A stretch of DNA of 64,000 nt from Desertivirga brevis (GCF_017355835.1 NZ_JAFEWF010000001.1:1178001-1242000); one strand, 5' to 3'; numbered from the stretch's first letter, positions 42,566 to 52,685 are shown. Notes: generated by a model from the letters alone, not told the origin. Translations and numbers: made by a program.

Positions 42566-45160
42566 ATGAATTCTTTTCTATTAAAAAAGGCACGTCTGAA
42601 GATCGTATTAACCAGTGCTTTTGCCTCTATCTTCCTCTTGCAAGGCGAACTACATGCGCAGGATAAGAAAAACTTACAAGCTGATGCAAAAGCTATCGTC
42701 TCTGCAGACGATGCACGTTTCACAGTTCTCACGCCACGATTGGTGCGGATGGAATGGGAGCCCGGAAAAAACTTTGATGATCATGCCTCTTTTGTAGTGG
42801 TAAACCGCCGGCTTCCTGTACCAAACTTCTCTCAGAAACGTGAGAACGGCTGGCTGGTGATCAATACCAGTGAGCTGGAACTCTCCTACAAAATGGGTTC
42901 GGGAGAGTTCAATGCCCAAAACCTCAGGATCAGGTATCTCAAAGCCGACTCGGTGAACTGGATTCCGGGTAAAAAGCAGAGATATAATCTTGGAGGAACC
43001 ACCCGTACTCTGGATGGTGTGGATGGCGACTTTAGCAGGCATGCAAACCATAAACTAGAACTAGAAGACGGCCTGCTTTCCAGGGATGGCTGGTATTTCT
43101 TGAACGATTCTTCATCCTTGAGGTTGGATAACAGCGACTGGCCATGGGTGTTCAGAAAAGAAAGGAAAGGTCAGGACTGGTACTTTATGGCTTATGGGAA
43201 TGATTTTAAATCAGCATTGCGCGACTTCTCATTAATTGCCGGCAAGGTGCCGATGATCCCACGCTATGCCTTCGGCTATTGGTGGTCAAGGTACTGGAGC
43301 TATTCAGACAACGAACTCCGCACTTTGGTAGGTTATATGAAAAAGATGCAGATCCCTCTGGATGTGCTGGTGGTGGATATGGACTGGCATCGCCAGGGCT
43401 GGACCGGATGGTCCTGGAATAAAAGCTTATTTCCTGATCCTGGGGCCTTCCTCGACTGGACCAATAAATCCAACCTAAAAACTACACTGAACCTGCACCC
43501 TGCAGACGGAGTTGCAGGATATGAAGACGATTATATCTCCTTTGCTTCAGCAATGGGCCTGGATACCACCGGACGCAAAACGGTACCCTTCATTGTTTCT
43601 GACAAGAAATACATGAGTTCACTCTTCAACAAGATCCTGCGGCCAATGGAAAACAAGGGAGTTGATTTCTGGTGGCTCGACTGGCAGCAGTGGCCTAACG
43701 ATAGAAAGATCACCAATCTGAGCAATACCTGGTGGTTAAACTATGTGTTCTATACGGAAATGGAAAAGAACAGGAACACCAGACCGATGCTTTACCACCG
43801 TTGGGGCGGACTCGGAAACCACCGTTATCAGATCGGCTTCTCCGGCGATACCTTCATCTCCTGGAGCTCACTTGAATATCAACCTTACTTTACCAATACG
43901 GCATCGAACGTATTGTATAGTTACTGGAGCCACGATATAGGAGGACACCAATTCCGTTCAGGAGAACGCACTATGGATCCCGAGCTTTATACACGCTGGG
44001 TGCAATACGGCGTTTTCAGTCCTATTCTACGCACTCACTCTACCAAGAACGGTGATATTAAGAAAGAGCTTTGGAACTACAGTCAAACCTATCTAAATGC
44101 CCAGGTAGAAGCCATCCGCCTGAGGTATACCCTCGTACCCTACATCTATACCATGTCTCGCCAGACTTACAACGACGCTATTGCACTTTGTCGTCCTATG
44201 TATTACGATTATCCCGGAAATAATGAGGCGTATTCATTCAGCAGGCAATACATGTTTGGCGAGAATATGCTCATCTCCCCTATTGGCAGCCCTTCAAAGG
44301 AAGGCTACTCGAAGGTTAAAGTATGGCTACCTGCGGGGAATGACTGGTACGAGTGGCACACCGGGACATTGCTTAAAGGAGGCAAGGTTTACGAACGTTC
44401 ATTCAGTATAGATGAGTACCCTATATATATTAAAGCAGGCTCTGTCATCCCTATGTACACCGATAAGGTTGATAACCTTGATAAAAATCCTGAAGATATT
44501 ATTCTGGGAATTTATCCAGGAGGCTCGGGCAGTTTCAATCTGTATGAGGATAATGGAAACGACAAGCAGTTCGAAAAGGAACATGCGATCACTAGCATTA
44601 CGTCGAAGGTGAACGGCAACCAGACTATAATCAACATCAGTGGAGCAACGGGAACGTACAAGGATATGCCGGCTAAACGTAACTATCATTTGAAGTTATA
44701 CGGATCAGAAGCTCCTCAGAAAGTGCTTATAAATGGAAAAGCTGTAGAATTCAACCCGAATGCAACATCCGGAAACTGGACCTACCAAGGTAAAGATCTT
44801 AGTCTTAATATTTTCCTTCCAGAAGTAAACAGCAAAAAAACTATGCAGGTAACGGTTGTTTACGACAAGGAGCAGGATCTTAATATCCAGAATGGTACAG
44901 TGGAGAAATTTAAGAGGTTATCTGAAATCACATCGGAGATTAAAAACCTCGATAATGGAATCTATCTTCCGGAAATCCTTGGCGAAACAGAAGAAACGAA
45001 CCGCATGCTGGAATACCATCCCGATCAATTTGCAGAGTTGATGCGGAAGTTTAACCAGAACTACGAGAAATTACCTGGGGTTATCCAGGGAATAAAAAGC
45101 ATTGGGGCGGAAAATCAGAAGAAATTGATTAAGAAGCTCCAATATAACCAGGGCAATTAG
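42566..45160 (+). CDS. Glycoside hydrolase family 31, DWQQ subtype
   Basis: This 864-residue protein has a signal peptide (ending GELHAQ), an N-terminal beta domain, a (beta/alpha)8 barrel and C-terminal beta domains (about 560-770). The barrel has DVLVVDMDWHRQGWTGWSW, a nucleophile candidate Asp near residue 372 in FWWLDWQQW, an acid/base candidate Asp near 428 in GFSGDTFISW, and WSHDIGGHQF. The LDWQQ form of the nucleophile motif differs from the WNDMNEP form of typical alpha-glucosidases, as in the first GH31 here, so specificity likely differs; I cannot state it. After about 770 a helical tail of about 95 residues has no recognised match. It ends the first locus and is followed by a terminator. 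Confidence 0.88.
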   Translation: MNSFLLKKARLKIVLTSAFASIFLLQGELHAQDKKNLQADAKAIVSADDARFTVLTPRLVRMEWEPGKNFDDHASFVVVNRRLPVPNFSQKRENGWLVINTSELELSYKMGSGEFNAQNLRIRYLKADSVNWIPGKKQRYNLGGTTRTLDGVDGDFSRHANHKLELEDGLLSRDGWYFLNDSSSLRLDNSDWPWVFRKERKGQDWYFMAYGNDFKSALRDFSLIAGKVPMIPRYAFGYWWSRYWSYSDNELRTLVGYMKKMQIPLDVLVVDMDWHRQGWTGWSWNKSLFPDPGAFLDWTNKSNLKTTLNLHPADGVAGYEDDYISFASAMGLDTTGRKTVPFIVSDKKYMSSLFNKILRPMENKGVDFWWLDWQQWPNDRKITNLSNTWWLNYVFYTEMEKNRNTRPMLYHRWGGLGNHRYQIGFSGDTFISWSSLEYQPYFTNTASNVLYSYWSHDIGGHQFRSGERTMDPELYTRWVQYGVFSPILRTHSTKNGDIKKELWNYSQTYLNAQVEAIRLRYTLVPYIYTMSRQTYNDAIALCRPMYYDYPGNNEAYSFSRQYMFGENMLISPIGSPSKEGYSKVKVWLPAGNDWYEWHTGTLLKGGKVYERSFSIDEYPIYIKAGSVIPMYTDKVDNLDKNPEDIILGIYPGGSGSFNLYEDNGNDKQFEKEHAITSITSKVNGNQTIINISGATGTYKDMPAKRNYHLKLYGSEAPQKVLINGKAVEFNPNATSGNWTYQGKDLSLNIFLPEVNSKKTMQVTVVYDKEQDLNIQNGTVEKFKRLSEITSEIKNLDNGIYLPEILGETEETNRMLEYHPDQFAELMRKFNQNYEKLPGVIQGIKSIGAENQKKLIKKLQYNQGN

Positions 45161-45193
45161 ACCCCTTACAATTTTAATTTTGAAAATGAAATG

Positions 45194-45224
45194 AGGCTGG
45201 CTGAAAAGCCGGCCTTGTTTTTTT
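45194..45224 (+). terminator. Rho-independent terminator after the second GH31 gene
   Basis: AGGCTGGCT-GAAA-AGCCGGCCT stem (one G-U) followed by TGTTTTTTT. Confidence 0.88.
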
Positions 45225-45304
45225 CCTCCCGAAACCTCAAAATCTTAACATTTTCTTAATCAAAAATTCTCCCTCATGTAAAGCATTGCATCAATCTTTG
45301 TTGC

Positions 45305-45844
45305 ATGGAGACCGCAGCCAGTCTTAAGGAAAGTTGTCTAGTTAGTTTCAAACTGATCTACTACCGTTATCATGAGAAATTATACTCCTACATTCTAAAG
45401 AAAACCTCTTCGGCCTACCTTGCTGAAGAAGTGGTTCAGAAGAGTTTTATTCGATTATGGGAAAACAGGGAGATCCTGCCAGAGGATGTGCCCGTAAATG
45501 TGCAGCTATTCCGAATGGCACGAACAATTTTAATTGACGAACTAAGAAAGGAGTCGGTACGCTTTAACCACCTTAACCTTGTAGCCGAAACGAGTCCTGC
45601 CTTTACCAGTGCAGATCCGGTAGCAGAAAAAGATGTACTTAGACATGTGTATCTGGCCATCGAGCAACTGCCTCCTATCAGAAAAAATATTTTTAAGCTT
45701 AGCAGATTTAACGGACTAAGCAATAAGGAGATTGCAGAAATGCTTGATCTTTCCCCAAAAACCGTAGAAAACCACATCTACAATGCCCTCAAGCAATTAA
45801 AAGCCTGCCTTGGCATCCTACTGTTCATGCAAATTTTCCCCTAG
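45305..45844 (+). CDS. ECF RNA polymerase sigma factor of the second SusCD locus
   Basis: This 179-residue protein has region 2 (about residues 12-80: FKLIYYRYHEKLYSYILKKTSSAYLAEEVVQKSFIRLWENRE) and region 4 (about 118-165: LPPIRKNIFKLSRFNGLSNKEIAEMLDLSPKTVENHIYNALKQL). It ends in a hydrophobic tail (GILLFMQIFP). The paired FecR gene starts 60 bp downstream, followed by susC and susD, the same order as the first locus. Sequence differs clearly from the first sigma, so each probably drives its own locus. Confidence 0.9.
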   Translation: METAASLKESCLVSFKLIYYRYHEKLYSYILKKTSSAYLAEEVVQKSFIRLWENREILPEDVPVNVQLFRMARTILIDELRKESVRFNHLNLVAETSPAFTSADPVAEKDVLRHVYLAIEQLPPIRKNIFKLSRFNGLSNKEIAEMLDLSPKTVENHIYNALKQLKACLGILLFMQIFP

Positions 45845-45904
45845 CTCTATTAAGTTTATGTTAACAGTTGGGGGCTGCAGCCATGATGCACGTATTACCA
45901 GTAT

Positions 45905-46951
45905 ATGCAGCCCGGAAAAGAGGACATCGATAAATTTTTCAAGCGAGAGACAAGTGAAGAAGATTCGCAGAAGGTCTGGAAGTTTTTAAAGTCGCACCCA
46001 GAGGAACTCGAACAGTATTTGAGCGAGGACGAGTGGCTCGAACAGGGGGATGTTAAGAAACTGCCGGGCGAGCTAACGGACCGCATGTTGTCGAAGATTG
46101 AATTATCCATTCAAGTTCCGGCAAGAAAAACAGTCGTGATGCCGCGAATGGCAATAGCAGCATCCATTACCCTGCTGATACTGTGTGCGGCGCTGCTTTA
46201 TCAATTCCCGGTAAAAAAAGAGCAGGCATCAGTAGCAAGTACGCCGGTCAAAGAGGCTGTTGTGCTACCATACACTCATACCGTTGCAAATTATACCGGC
46301 AAGACGATGATGATCAACCTCGAGGATGGTTCGGTGGTGGAACTGAAAGACAAAAGCCGGCTGGAATATTCAAAGCCGCTTGGGAAGCATCGCCGTGACC
46401 TGAAGCTGAAAGGTGAAGCAGTGTTCCGGGTGGCAAAAGATAAAACACGCCCATTCACTGTTTTCTCGGGAGCGCTTGCTACCACTGCCCTCGGTACTGT
46501 GTTCCAGGTATCAGCACATAGTGAAAAGCATATCAAGGTACACTTGCTGGAAGGTAAGGTAGTGGTAAAGCGACAAGAGGACAAGGCCGACAAGCTGGAA
46601 GAAAAATACCTTGTTCCGGGAGAAGAGTTACAATACAGCATCGGCAAAGGTATGAAGGTGCATCCCTTTAGCGAACACCTGAAAACAGCTACCGCCATCA
46701 AAGTGGGTAGTACTTTAGTAACGGCAGACAGTATTGCCTTCAAAGACCAGAAGTTACCGGAGGTACTGGAAGTGCTAAGCAGGGAGTATAATCTTCAGAT
46801 CGTGTTCACGGCAAAAAAGAAATCGAGGAATACGTTTACGGGTAGGTTCAGTAAGTCAAGCGATAGCCTTGAAGAGATTCTGACCACCATTGCGGAGTTA
46901 AATCATCTGGTTTTGAACAAACAGGAGGATGGCTTTATCATAACAGAATAA
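45905..46951 (+). CDS. FecR family anti-sigma factor of the second locus
   Basis: This 348-residue protein has a cytosolic N-terminus with acidic helices (DIDKFFKRETSEEDSQKVWKFL), a membrane helix (about residues 80-98, MAIAASITLLILCAALLYQ), a periplasmic FecR domain (MMINLEDGSVVELKDKSRLEYSKPLGKHRRDLKLKGEAVFRVAKDKTRPF) and a C-terminal DUF4974-like module (IAFKDQKLPEVLEVLSREYNLQIVF). Its N-terminal part is longer than that of the first FecR, which may set partner specificity. The downstream SusC lacks the STN domain through which FecR is normally addressed. Confidence 0.88.
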   Translation: MQPGKEDIDKFFKRETSEEDSQKVWKFLKSHPEELEQYLSEDEWLEQGDVKKLPGELTDRMLSKIELSIQVPARKTVVMPRMAIAASITLLILCAALLYQFPVKKEQASVASTPVKEAVVLPYTHTVANYTGKTMMINLEDGSVVELKDKSRLEYSKPLGKHRRDLKLKGEAVFRVAKDKTRPFTVFSGALATTALGTVFQVSAHSEKHIKVHLLEGKVVVKRQEDKADKLEEKYLVPGEELQYSIGKGMKVHPFSEHLKTATAIKVGSTLVTADSIAFKDQKLPEVLEVLSREYNLQIVFTAKKKSRNTFTGRFSKSSDSLEEILTTIAELNHLVLNKQEDGFIITE

Positions 46952-46975
46952 TCATCAATATATCAGAGTTTTTGA

Positions 46976-46991
46976 ACGCCTGAAAAGGCGT
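46976..46991 (+). terminator. Small hairpin between fecR and susC of locus 2
   Basis: ACGCCT-GAAA-AGGCGT, a perfect 6-bp stem with a GNRA loop but no T-run. It may be a weak terminator or an mRNA-stability element. Confidence 0.4.
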
Positions 46992-47021
46992 AACGGGAAT
47001 GCTTTATCTAAATTTTCATAC

Positions 47022-50000
47022 ATGATGCAAACATTTACAGGTTTTATGAAAGTATTGTACGTCGCAGCACTACTAAGTGTGCTCCACCTACAATCGCTTT
47101 ACGCTCAATCGAAAGCGGCAGTCACGGGGATCGTCAGAAGTCAGAATGACGAAAAGCTACCCGGAGTAAACGTAAAGGCAATCAACACCTCCAACGGCAA
47201 AACGTACACCACCAGTACAGACGTTTCGGGGAATTTTGCGTTCTCGAACCTTCCAAATGGCGGGCCCTATAACTTCTCCTTTTCCTTCATTGGCTTTGAG
47301 CCAATGACCCTAACGGGTTATAACGTGGATCAGCGAAGCCAGATTTCGCTTGCCGTAAGTCTTAAAGAATCCAACTCTGTATTATCGCAAGTGGTAGTTA
47401 CCGGGTACGGTACTTCAAGTAAGGCGGATATTACAGGAGCTGTCACAACAATCAAGCCGGAAGAATTCAATCAGGGTGTAGTAAGCAGTCCCGCACAACT
47501 ACTTCAGGGAAAAGTAGCTGGCTTAAACATCACCAGGAGCGGCGACCCGAACTCCAAAGGTTCTGTTATTCTTCGTGGCCCTTCTACCCTTTTAGCGGAT
47601 GCTCAGGAGCCTTTCTATGTGATCGATGGAGTACCTGGTGCATCCATAGACCTTATCGCTCCTGATGATATCATGAGTATTGACGTGCTTAAAGACGCAG
47701 CTTCAACAGCAATCTACGGGTCAAGGGCAGCAAATGGTGTGATCCAGATTACTACACGAAGAGCAAAGAACGGTCAGTCAAGGCTCTACTATAGCGGTTA
47801 TGCGGCCAGCGAGAATGTCTCCAACAGAATTGAAATGCTGACTGGCGACGAGTTGCGGGCCTATCTGGCTGCTAATAATAAATCGCAAACTCCAAACGAT
47901 AATACGGGCGCAAACACTAATTGGCAGGATGAAGTAAGCAGGACAGGGATTTCTCAGAACCATAATGTTTCCTTCAATGGGAATTCTGGTGGAACCGCCT
48001 ATTCTGCCAGTATGAACTATTTAGACAATAATGGTATCATGAAAGGCAGCTCGATGGACAGGATGATCATTCGGGCGAACGTGGAGCAAAAAGCATTTAA
48101 GGAAAACCTACGGTTAAACTTAACAGCCACCAACAGCATCACAAATAGAACAGATATTCCAGCATTGGTGTATCAAAATATGCTGAACTATTTGCCAACG
48201 GTAGATATTAAGAATGCCGATGGTACCTACAGAGAGGATTTCTCAAGAACCAGGAACTATTTGAACCCGGTCTCCCTGATCGAGAATAATGACATCAATT
48301 CGAAGACACGAACTTTTCTTGGGAATATCCTTGCCGAGGTGAAACTCCTTCCGGGATTGAGGTACACCTTCTCAGGGTCGATGCAGGATGAGCAGAACAC
48401 GATGAATGTTTACAATAATCGCTTTTCGGGCCTTGCACAAGGGTTAAACGGACAAGGTATAAGAGGCACAGAGGCCATCACTAAAAGAGTATTGGAATCC
48501 TATTTCAATTATGACAAAACGTTTAACCGTCACGGGTTAAAGTTACTTGCGGGATACTCCTGGCAACAAGATAAGCCTGGCGATGGATTTCAAATTTCCA
48601 ACACCGGTTTCGTAACAGATGCCTTGACTTATAATAATCTCGCTTTAGGGGATAACTATAGAAATGCATCCATTCAATACGGGGATTTCCGTATCATGAC
48701 GGTACGACTGATTTCATATTATGGAAGATTGAACTATAATTACGATAATAAATACTTGTTACAGGCTTCTTTAAGAAGGGACGGGTCCTCTGCTTTTGGA
48801 AAGAACAATAGTTGGGGATACTTTCCCGCTTTTTCCGCTGGCTGGAGAATTACGAAGGAGAAGTTTATGCAGAACCAAAACATCTTTGACGAGTTGAAAC
48901 TACGGGGAGGATATGGTGTCTCTGGAAACTCTTTAGGATTTAACGCATTCACCAAGGTTTTCCTTTATGCTCCTCAAAAGAAGGATAACGGTGAGCCAAT
49001 AAAGTTTTACTATGACGGCCGCTTTATCAACTCGATAGGACCTTATCAAAATGACAACCCCGACTTGAAATGGGAAAAAACAGCGATGGCAGACGTCGGA
49101 TTAGATATCTCTATCCTTAAAGGCAAGGTAAATGCTTCTGTTGACCTATACGACAAACGAACATCCGATCTTATCTGGAACTATCGAGTTTCAACCACCC
49201 AGTACTTTGTAAACAACCTTACTGCAAATGCCGGAGAAGTAAGTAATCGGGGAATAGAGGTTATGCTTCGTGTGAGTCCTTTTTCTTCAAAGCAGTTCAA
49301 ATGGAATTCCAGTATGAACTTCTCCCATAACACTAATAAAGTTGAATCACTTTCAAATGATAAGTTCACCCTCTCAAGTATTCCTACCGCCTACCTGGGA
49401 GGTAAAGGGCAATCAACTAACTCGTCGCAAATTGTAACAGAGGGTTTGCCGATCGGTTCCTTTAATATTTATAGGTATGCTGGTAAAGATGAAAAGGGTG
49501 TTACGCAAATGTTTAAGACAGATGGCACCCTGACAACCGCCCCAACTTCGGCCGACTTTTCTTACGCAGGAAATGCCCAACCAAAATTTATGTACGGCTG
49601 GAACAATAGCTTCAGCTACAGAAACTTTGACCTCAATTTCTTCCTTCGGGGTGTGTATGGCAATAAGGTGCTTAACGCCACCCTGGCAGGTTTAAACAAT
49701 CCCGGGGATGCTACCACGGTGAACATCCCGAGGTTTACTCTTAATGAGTCGGCAGCAGATAATAATGCTTATCTAATCTCCGACAGGTTCCTGGAGAACG
49801 GTTCATACCTTCGCATGGACAATGCTACTCTGGGCTATACATTTACTAGCCCCTTAAAGTCGCTAAGCAAAATGCGCATCTACACCACAGCTAATAATCT
49901 TTTCGTCATCACTAAGTATCGTGGGATAGATCCTGAGGTTAATATGGGTGGCTTGGAGCCAGGAATTGACAATAACAACTACTATCCTAAAACACGCTCA

Positions 50001-50030
50001 TTTTTATTGGGCCTTAATGTAACATTCTAA
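47022..50030 (+). CDS. SusC-type TonB-dependent transporter without STN domain
   Basis: This 1002-residue outer-membrane protein has a signal peptide (MKVLYVAALLSVLHLQSLYAQ; start at 47022 or at the ATG at 47046), directly followed by the CarboxypepD_reg-like domain (TGIVRSQNDEKLPGVNVKAIN). The plug has VVVTGYGTSSKADITGAVTT and DAASTAIYGSRAANGVIQITT. The barrel ends FLLGLNVTF. There is no room for an STN domain, in contrast to the SusC of the first locus. It imports an unknown oligomer with the following SusD. Confidence 0.93.
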   Translation: MMQTFTGFMKVLYVAALLSVLHLQSLYAQSKAAVTGIVRSQNDEKLPGVNVKAINTSNGKTYTTSTDVSGNFAFSNLPNGGPYNFSFSFIGFEPMTLTGYNVDQRSQISLAVSLKESNSVLSQVVVTGYGTSSKADITGAVTTIKPEEFNQGVVSSPAQLLQGKVAGLNITRSGDPNSKGSVILRGPSTLLADAQEPFYVIDGVPGASIDLIAPDDIMSIDVLKDAASTAIYGSRAANGVIQITTRRAKNGQSRLYYSGYAASENVSNRIEMLTGDELRAYLAANNKSQTPNDNTGANTNWQDEVSRTGISQNHNVSFNGNSGGTAYSASMNYLDNNGIMKGSSMDRMIIRANVEQKAFKENLRLNLTATNSITNRTDIPALVYQNMLNYLPTVDIKNADGTYREDFSRTRNYLNPVSLIENNDINSKTRTFLGNILAEVKLLPGLRYTFSGSMQDEQNTMNVYNNRFSGLAQGLNGQGIRGTEAITKRVLESYFNYDKTFNRHGLKLLAGYSWQQDKPGDGFQISNTGFVTDALTYNNLALGDNYRNASIQYGDFRIMTVRLISYYGRLNYNYDNKYLLQASLRRDGSSAFGKNNSWGYFPAFSAGWRITKEKFMQNQNIFDELKLRGGYGVSGNSLGFNAFTKVFLYAPQKKDNGEPIKFYYDGRFINSIGPYQNDNPDLKWEKTAMADVGLDISILKGKVNASVDLYDKRTSDLIWNYRVSTTQYFVNNLTANAGEVSNRGIEVMLRVSPFSSKQFKWNSSMNFSHNTNKVESLSNDKFTLSSIPTAYLGGKGQSTNSSQIVTEGLPIGSFNIYRYAGKDEKGVTQMFKTDGTLTTAPTSADFSYAGNAQPKFMYGWNNSFSYRNFDLNFFLRGVYGNKVLNATLAGLNNPGDATTVNIPRFTLNESAADNNAYLISDRFLENGSYLRMDNATLGYTFTSPLKSLSKMRIYTTANNLFVITKYRGIDPEVNMGGLEPGIDNNNYYPKTRSFLLGLNVTF

Positions 50031-50041
50031 AGAAACAGACC

Positions 50042-51646
50042 ATGTATAAGATAAAAGCACTTGCAATCCTACTTGTTGCTGCAGTTTTTACCGCTTGCTC
50101 CAAACTTGACGTGGAGGTAGAATCAGAGCTTACTCCTGAAAATTTCCCCAACAATCCGGAAAGCTTCATTGCCGCTACTGGCCCCATCTACACGCAGTTA
50201 CGCTCCATTTATGCTGTACAATACTGGAGAATGCAGGAGTTATCTACAGACGAAGCGATCATTCCTGCCCGTGATGGAAACTACGATGACGGAGGTCAGT
50301 ACAGGTTCCTTCATCTGCACACCTGGACTCCCGATCACCCCAATGTAAAGGATAACTGGGAATGGGGATTCGGCGGCATAAATACCTGCAATCGATTATT
50401 GAAGCTTTTTGAACCAGTGACCGAGAGTAAAACAAAAACACAAACAGTGGCGGAGATCCGTGCAATGCGAGCCTTATTCTATTTCTTTATGATGGACCTT
50501 TATGGAAACGTTCCTATTATTTCCAGCTTTGGCGGCACAGAACTCCCCCAAACCGCAAAAAGAGCTGAGGTATTTAGCTTTATCGAAAAAGAGCTGAAGG
50601 AAGTTTACCCGGCATTAAGCATGACAGCTGGAACCTCAACCTACGGGCGCCCGACCAAATGGATGGCATTTGCCCTGCTGGAGAAGCTGTATCTGAATTC
50701 CCAATACTATACCGGCCAGCCAAAGTTTAATGAAGCGGTAGCAATGGCCGACAGTGTCTTGATCGGTGCGAAAAATGTTTATTCGCTCGACGCAGATTAT
50801 ATGACCTTGTTTGCTCCTGAAAACGGTCCGCACATTAAGGAAACTATCTTTGCTGTTCCTTACGATGCGAACGTAGCGGAAGGCATGCAATTTGCGCGCT
50901 TTGGCTTGCATACTGCTATACAGAATAAATACAGCATTCCTTTCCGTCCGAGTATCGCTCTGAGCACCATCAAAGAGTTCTATGAAAAGTTCAATTTACA
51001 GGGCGACGTGAGGAACAACACCTGGCTGGCTGGCAAGCAGTATGAGCTAAATGGAAGTCCTATTATTATAAAAACTACTAAAAAAGGATTAGATGCCTCA
51101 TACGCCGGTACTGATGGTGCAGCATCTGTAAACTATCACCTGGAATTCACTCCAGAAATGCCACTGGTGAAACCAGCTACAATGGATGTAGGAAATGACG
51201 AACTAGGTAAGGCACGTGGTGTTCGTTCTATCAAGTACTATCCGGACAAGAACGCCAATTCCAATACACGCCATTCAAATAACGACATGCCAGTGTTGCG
51301 ACTGGCAGATGTACTAATGATGAAAGCTGAAGCGATCCTAAGAGGAGCAAATCCAACTACAGTGAACGGCGAATTGCAAACAGCAGATGTTCTGGTAAAT
51401 AAGATTCGCTCCAGAGCAAAAGCACCTTTGGTAAGTGGCATCACACTAGATGGCTTATTAGAAGAAAGGGCTCGCGAGTTCGCCTGGGAAGGCTGGAGAA
51501 GGAACGACCTTATCCGCTTCGGAAAGTTCGAATCAGCCTGGGGTTTCAAAACCAATACCGAAACATTCAGAAGGATCTACCCTATTCCTACCAGCGAAAG
51601 AGCTTTAAATCCGAAACTGGAACAAAACGAAGGTTATACTAAATAG
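50042..51646 (+). CDS. SusD/RagB family lipoprotein of the second locus
   Basis: This 534-residue lipoprotein has signal MYKIKALAILLVAAVFTAC (lipobox FTAC). SusD marks include WGFGGINTCNRLLKLFE, EIRAMRALFYFFMMDLYGNVPII, the mid region RPTKWMAFALLEKLYLNSQYY, and the C-terminus VLRLADVLMMKAEAILRG, LLEERAREFAWEGWRRNDLIRFGKFE and IYPIPTSERALNPKL. It starts 11 bp after susC. The end of the operon is marked by a strong terminator. Confidence 0.93.
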   Translation: MYKIKALAILLVAAVFTACSKLDVEVESELTPENFPNNPESFIAATGPIYTQLRSIYAVQYWRMQELSTDEAIIPARDGNYDDGGQYRFLHLHTWTPDHPNVKDNWEWGFGGINTCNRLLKLFEPVTESKTKTQTVAEIRAMRALFYFFMMDLYGNVPIISSFGGTELPQTAKRAEVFSFIEKELKEVYPALSMTAGTSTYGRPTKWMAFALLEKLYLNSQYYTGQPKFNEAVAMADSVLIGAKNVYSLDADYMTLFAPENGPHIKETIFAVPYDANVAEGMQFARFGLHTAIQNKYSIPFRPSIALSTIKEFYEKFNLQGDVRNNTWLAGKQYELNGSPIIIKTTKKGLDASYAGTDGAASVNYHLEFTPEMPLVKPATMDVGNDELGKARGVRSIKYYPDKNANSNTRHSNNDMPVLRLADVLMMKAEAILRGANPTTVNGELQTADVLVNKIRSRAKAPLVSGITLDGLLEERAREFAWEGWRRNDLIRFGKFESAWGFKTNTETFRRIYPIPTSERALNPKLEQNEGYTK

Positions 51647-51651
51647 CTAAT

Positions 51652-51688
51652 AAAAAGGCAGGGACCCGAAGCGGTAGCCTGCCTTTTT
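51652..51688 (+). terminator. Terminator after susD of locus 2
   Basis: AAAAAGGCAGG and CCTGCCTTTTT form an 11-bp perfect stem, symmetrical enough to work in both directions. Confidence 0.85.
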
Positions 51689-51743
51689 CCTTTTAACATA
51701 CGTTTAAAGTTTTGCCTTGATGCAATTCCATTCTCTTTATAAC

Positions 51744-52685
51744 ATGAAACGCCTGATCATTTTCATTTCCTTAGTCCTTTTTAAAGTCCCAATAAGTTTT
51801 TCACAGCATCAGCAGAGCAAGCCGACCCTTAATTTTATTGTTATGGGCGATTGGGGACGCAATGGAGCAGATCATCAGAAACAAGTAGCGGCACAAATGG
51901 GGAAAACGGCTACTAGCCTCCGTGCAAATTTCATTATCTCTACGGGCGATAACTTCTACCCCAGCGGTGTTATCAGCGAACATGATCCTCTATGGAAAGT
52001 ATCGTATGAAGATATTTACACCGACTTTTCTTTGCAGTGGGATTGGTACCCCGTGTTAGGGAACCACGACTATAAGTCGAACCCCGACGCTCAAGTTGCC
52101 TATTCGAAAATTAGCAGGCGCTGGAAGATGCCCGCCCGTTACTATTCCAAGAAAGTCCCGATTAATGGTGATACCACTAAACAAGTGCTGTTCGTATTCA
52201 TCGATACCAATCCCCTAATTCCTGAATTTTACAAGAATTCTGAGTACGGGCCGAATGTCCGCAGCCAGGACAGCACGGCTCAAAAGCAGTGGATGGAGCG
52301 CGTGCTTAGTGATAAAAGTCCCAATATTCTCTACAAGATCGTTGTCGGCCATCATCCCCCTTTTACTGCGGGCGGCAGGACGAATGCTTACGATACAAAG
52401 GCCGTGCGAAGCTCGCTGCTGACCTTACTCGAAAAACACAAGGTCGATTTCTACCTGGCAGGTCACGAACATAGTCTGCAGCATTTAGTTAGTACTGGAA
52501 AAACCGAATACTTTATCTCCGGTGCAGCTTCCGAGATAACGCCGGTACATAAGATCCCTGAGGCAAAGTTTGCTGCCTCGGAATACGGCTTCTTCGTTTT
52601 CTCTATGGACGAGAAAACGGCCCAGGTACAGGCGATTAATCACAAGGGAAAGGTGATTTACCAGTACTCTAAAGAAAGGGAATAA
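51744..52685 (+). CDS. Secreted TRAP-like acid phosphatase (metallophosphoesterase)
   Basis: This 313-residue protein starts at MKRLIIFISLVLFKVPISFSQ (signal peptide); an upstream in-frame ATG at 51717 adds MMQFHSLYN and is less likely. The metallophosphoesterase motifs are all there: FIVMGDWGRNG, IISTGDNFYPSG, YPVLGNHDYKSN, IVVGHHPPFTAG and FYLAGHEHSLQHL. Order and spacing match tartrate-resistant purple acid phosphatases (ACP5-like), including the GDWG start. It hydrolyses phosphomonoesters in the periplasm or outside. It follows susD after a terminator, so it may be a separate unit; if regulated with the locus, the substrate could be phosphorylated. Confidence 0.88.
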   Translation: MKRLIIFISLVLFKVPISFSQHQQSKPTLNFIVMGDWGRNGADHQKQVAAQMGKTATSLRANFIISTGDNFYPSGVISEHDPLWKVSYEDIYTDFSLQWDWYPVLGNHDYKSNPDAQVAYSKISRRWKMPARYYSKKVPINGDTTKQVLFVFIDTNPLIPEFYKNSEYGPNVRSQDSTAQKQWMERVLSDKSPNILYKIVVGHHPPFTAGGRTNAYDTKAVRSSLLTLLEKHKVDFYLAGHEHSLQHLVSTGKTEYFISGAASEITPVHKIPEAKFAASEYGFFVFSMDEKTAQVQAINHKGKVIYQYSKERE

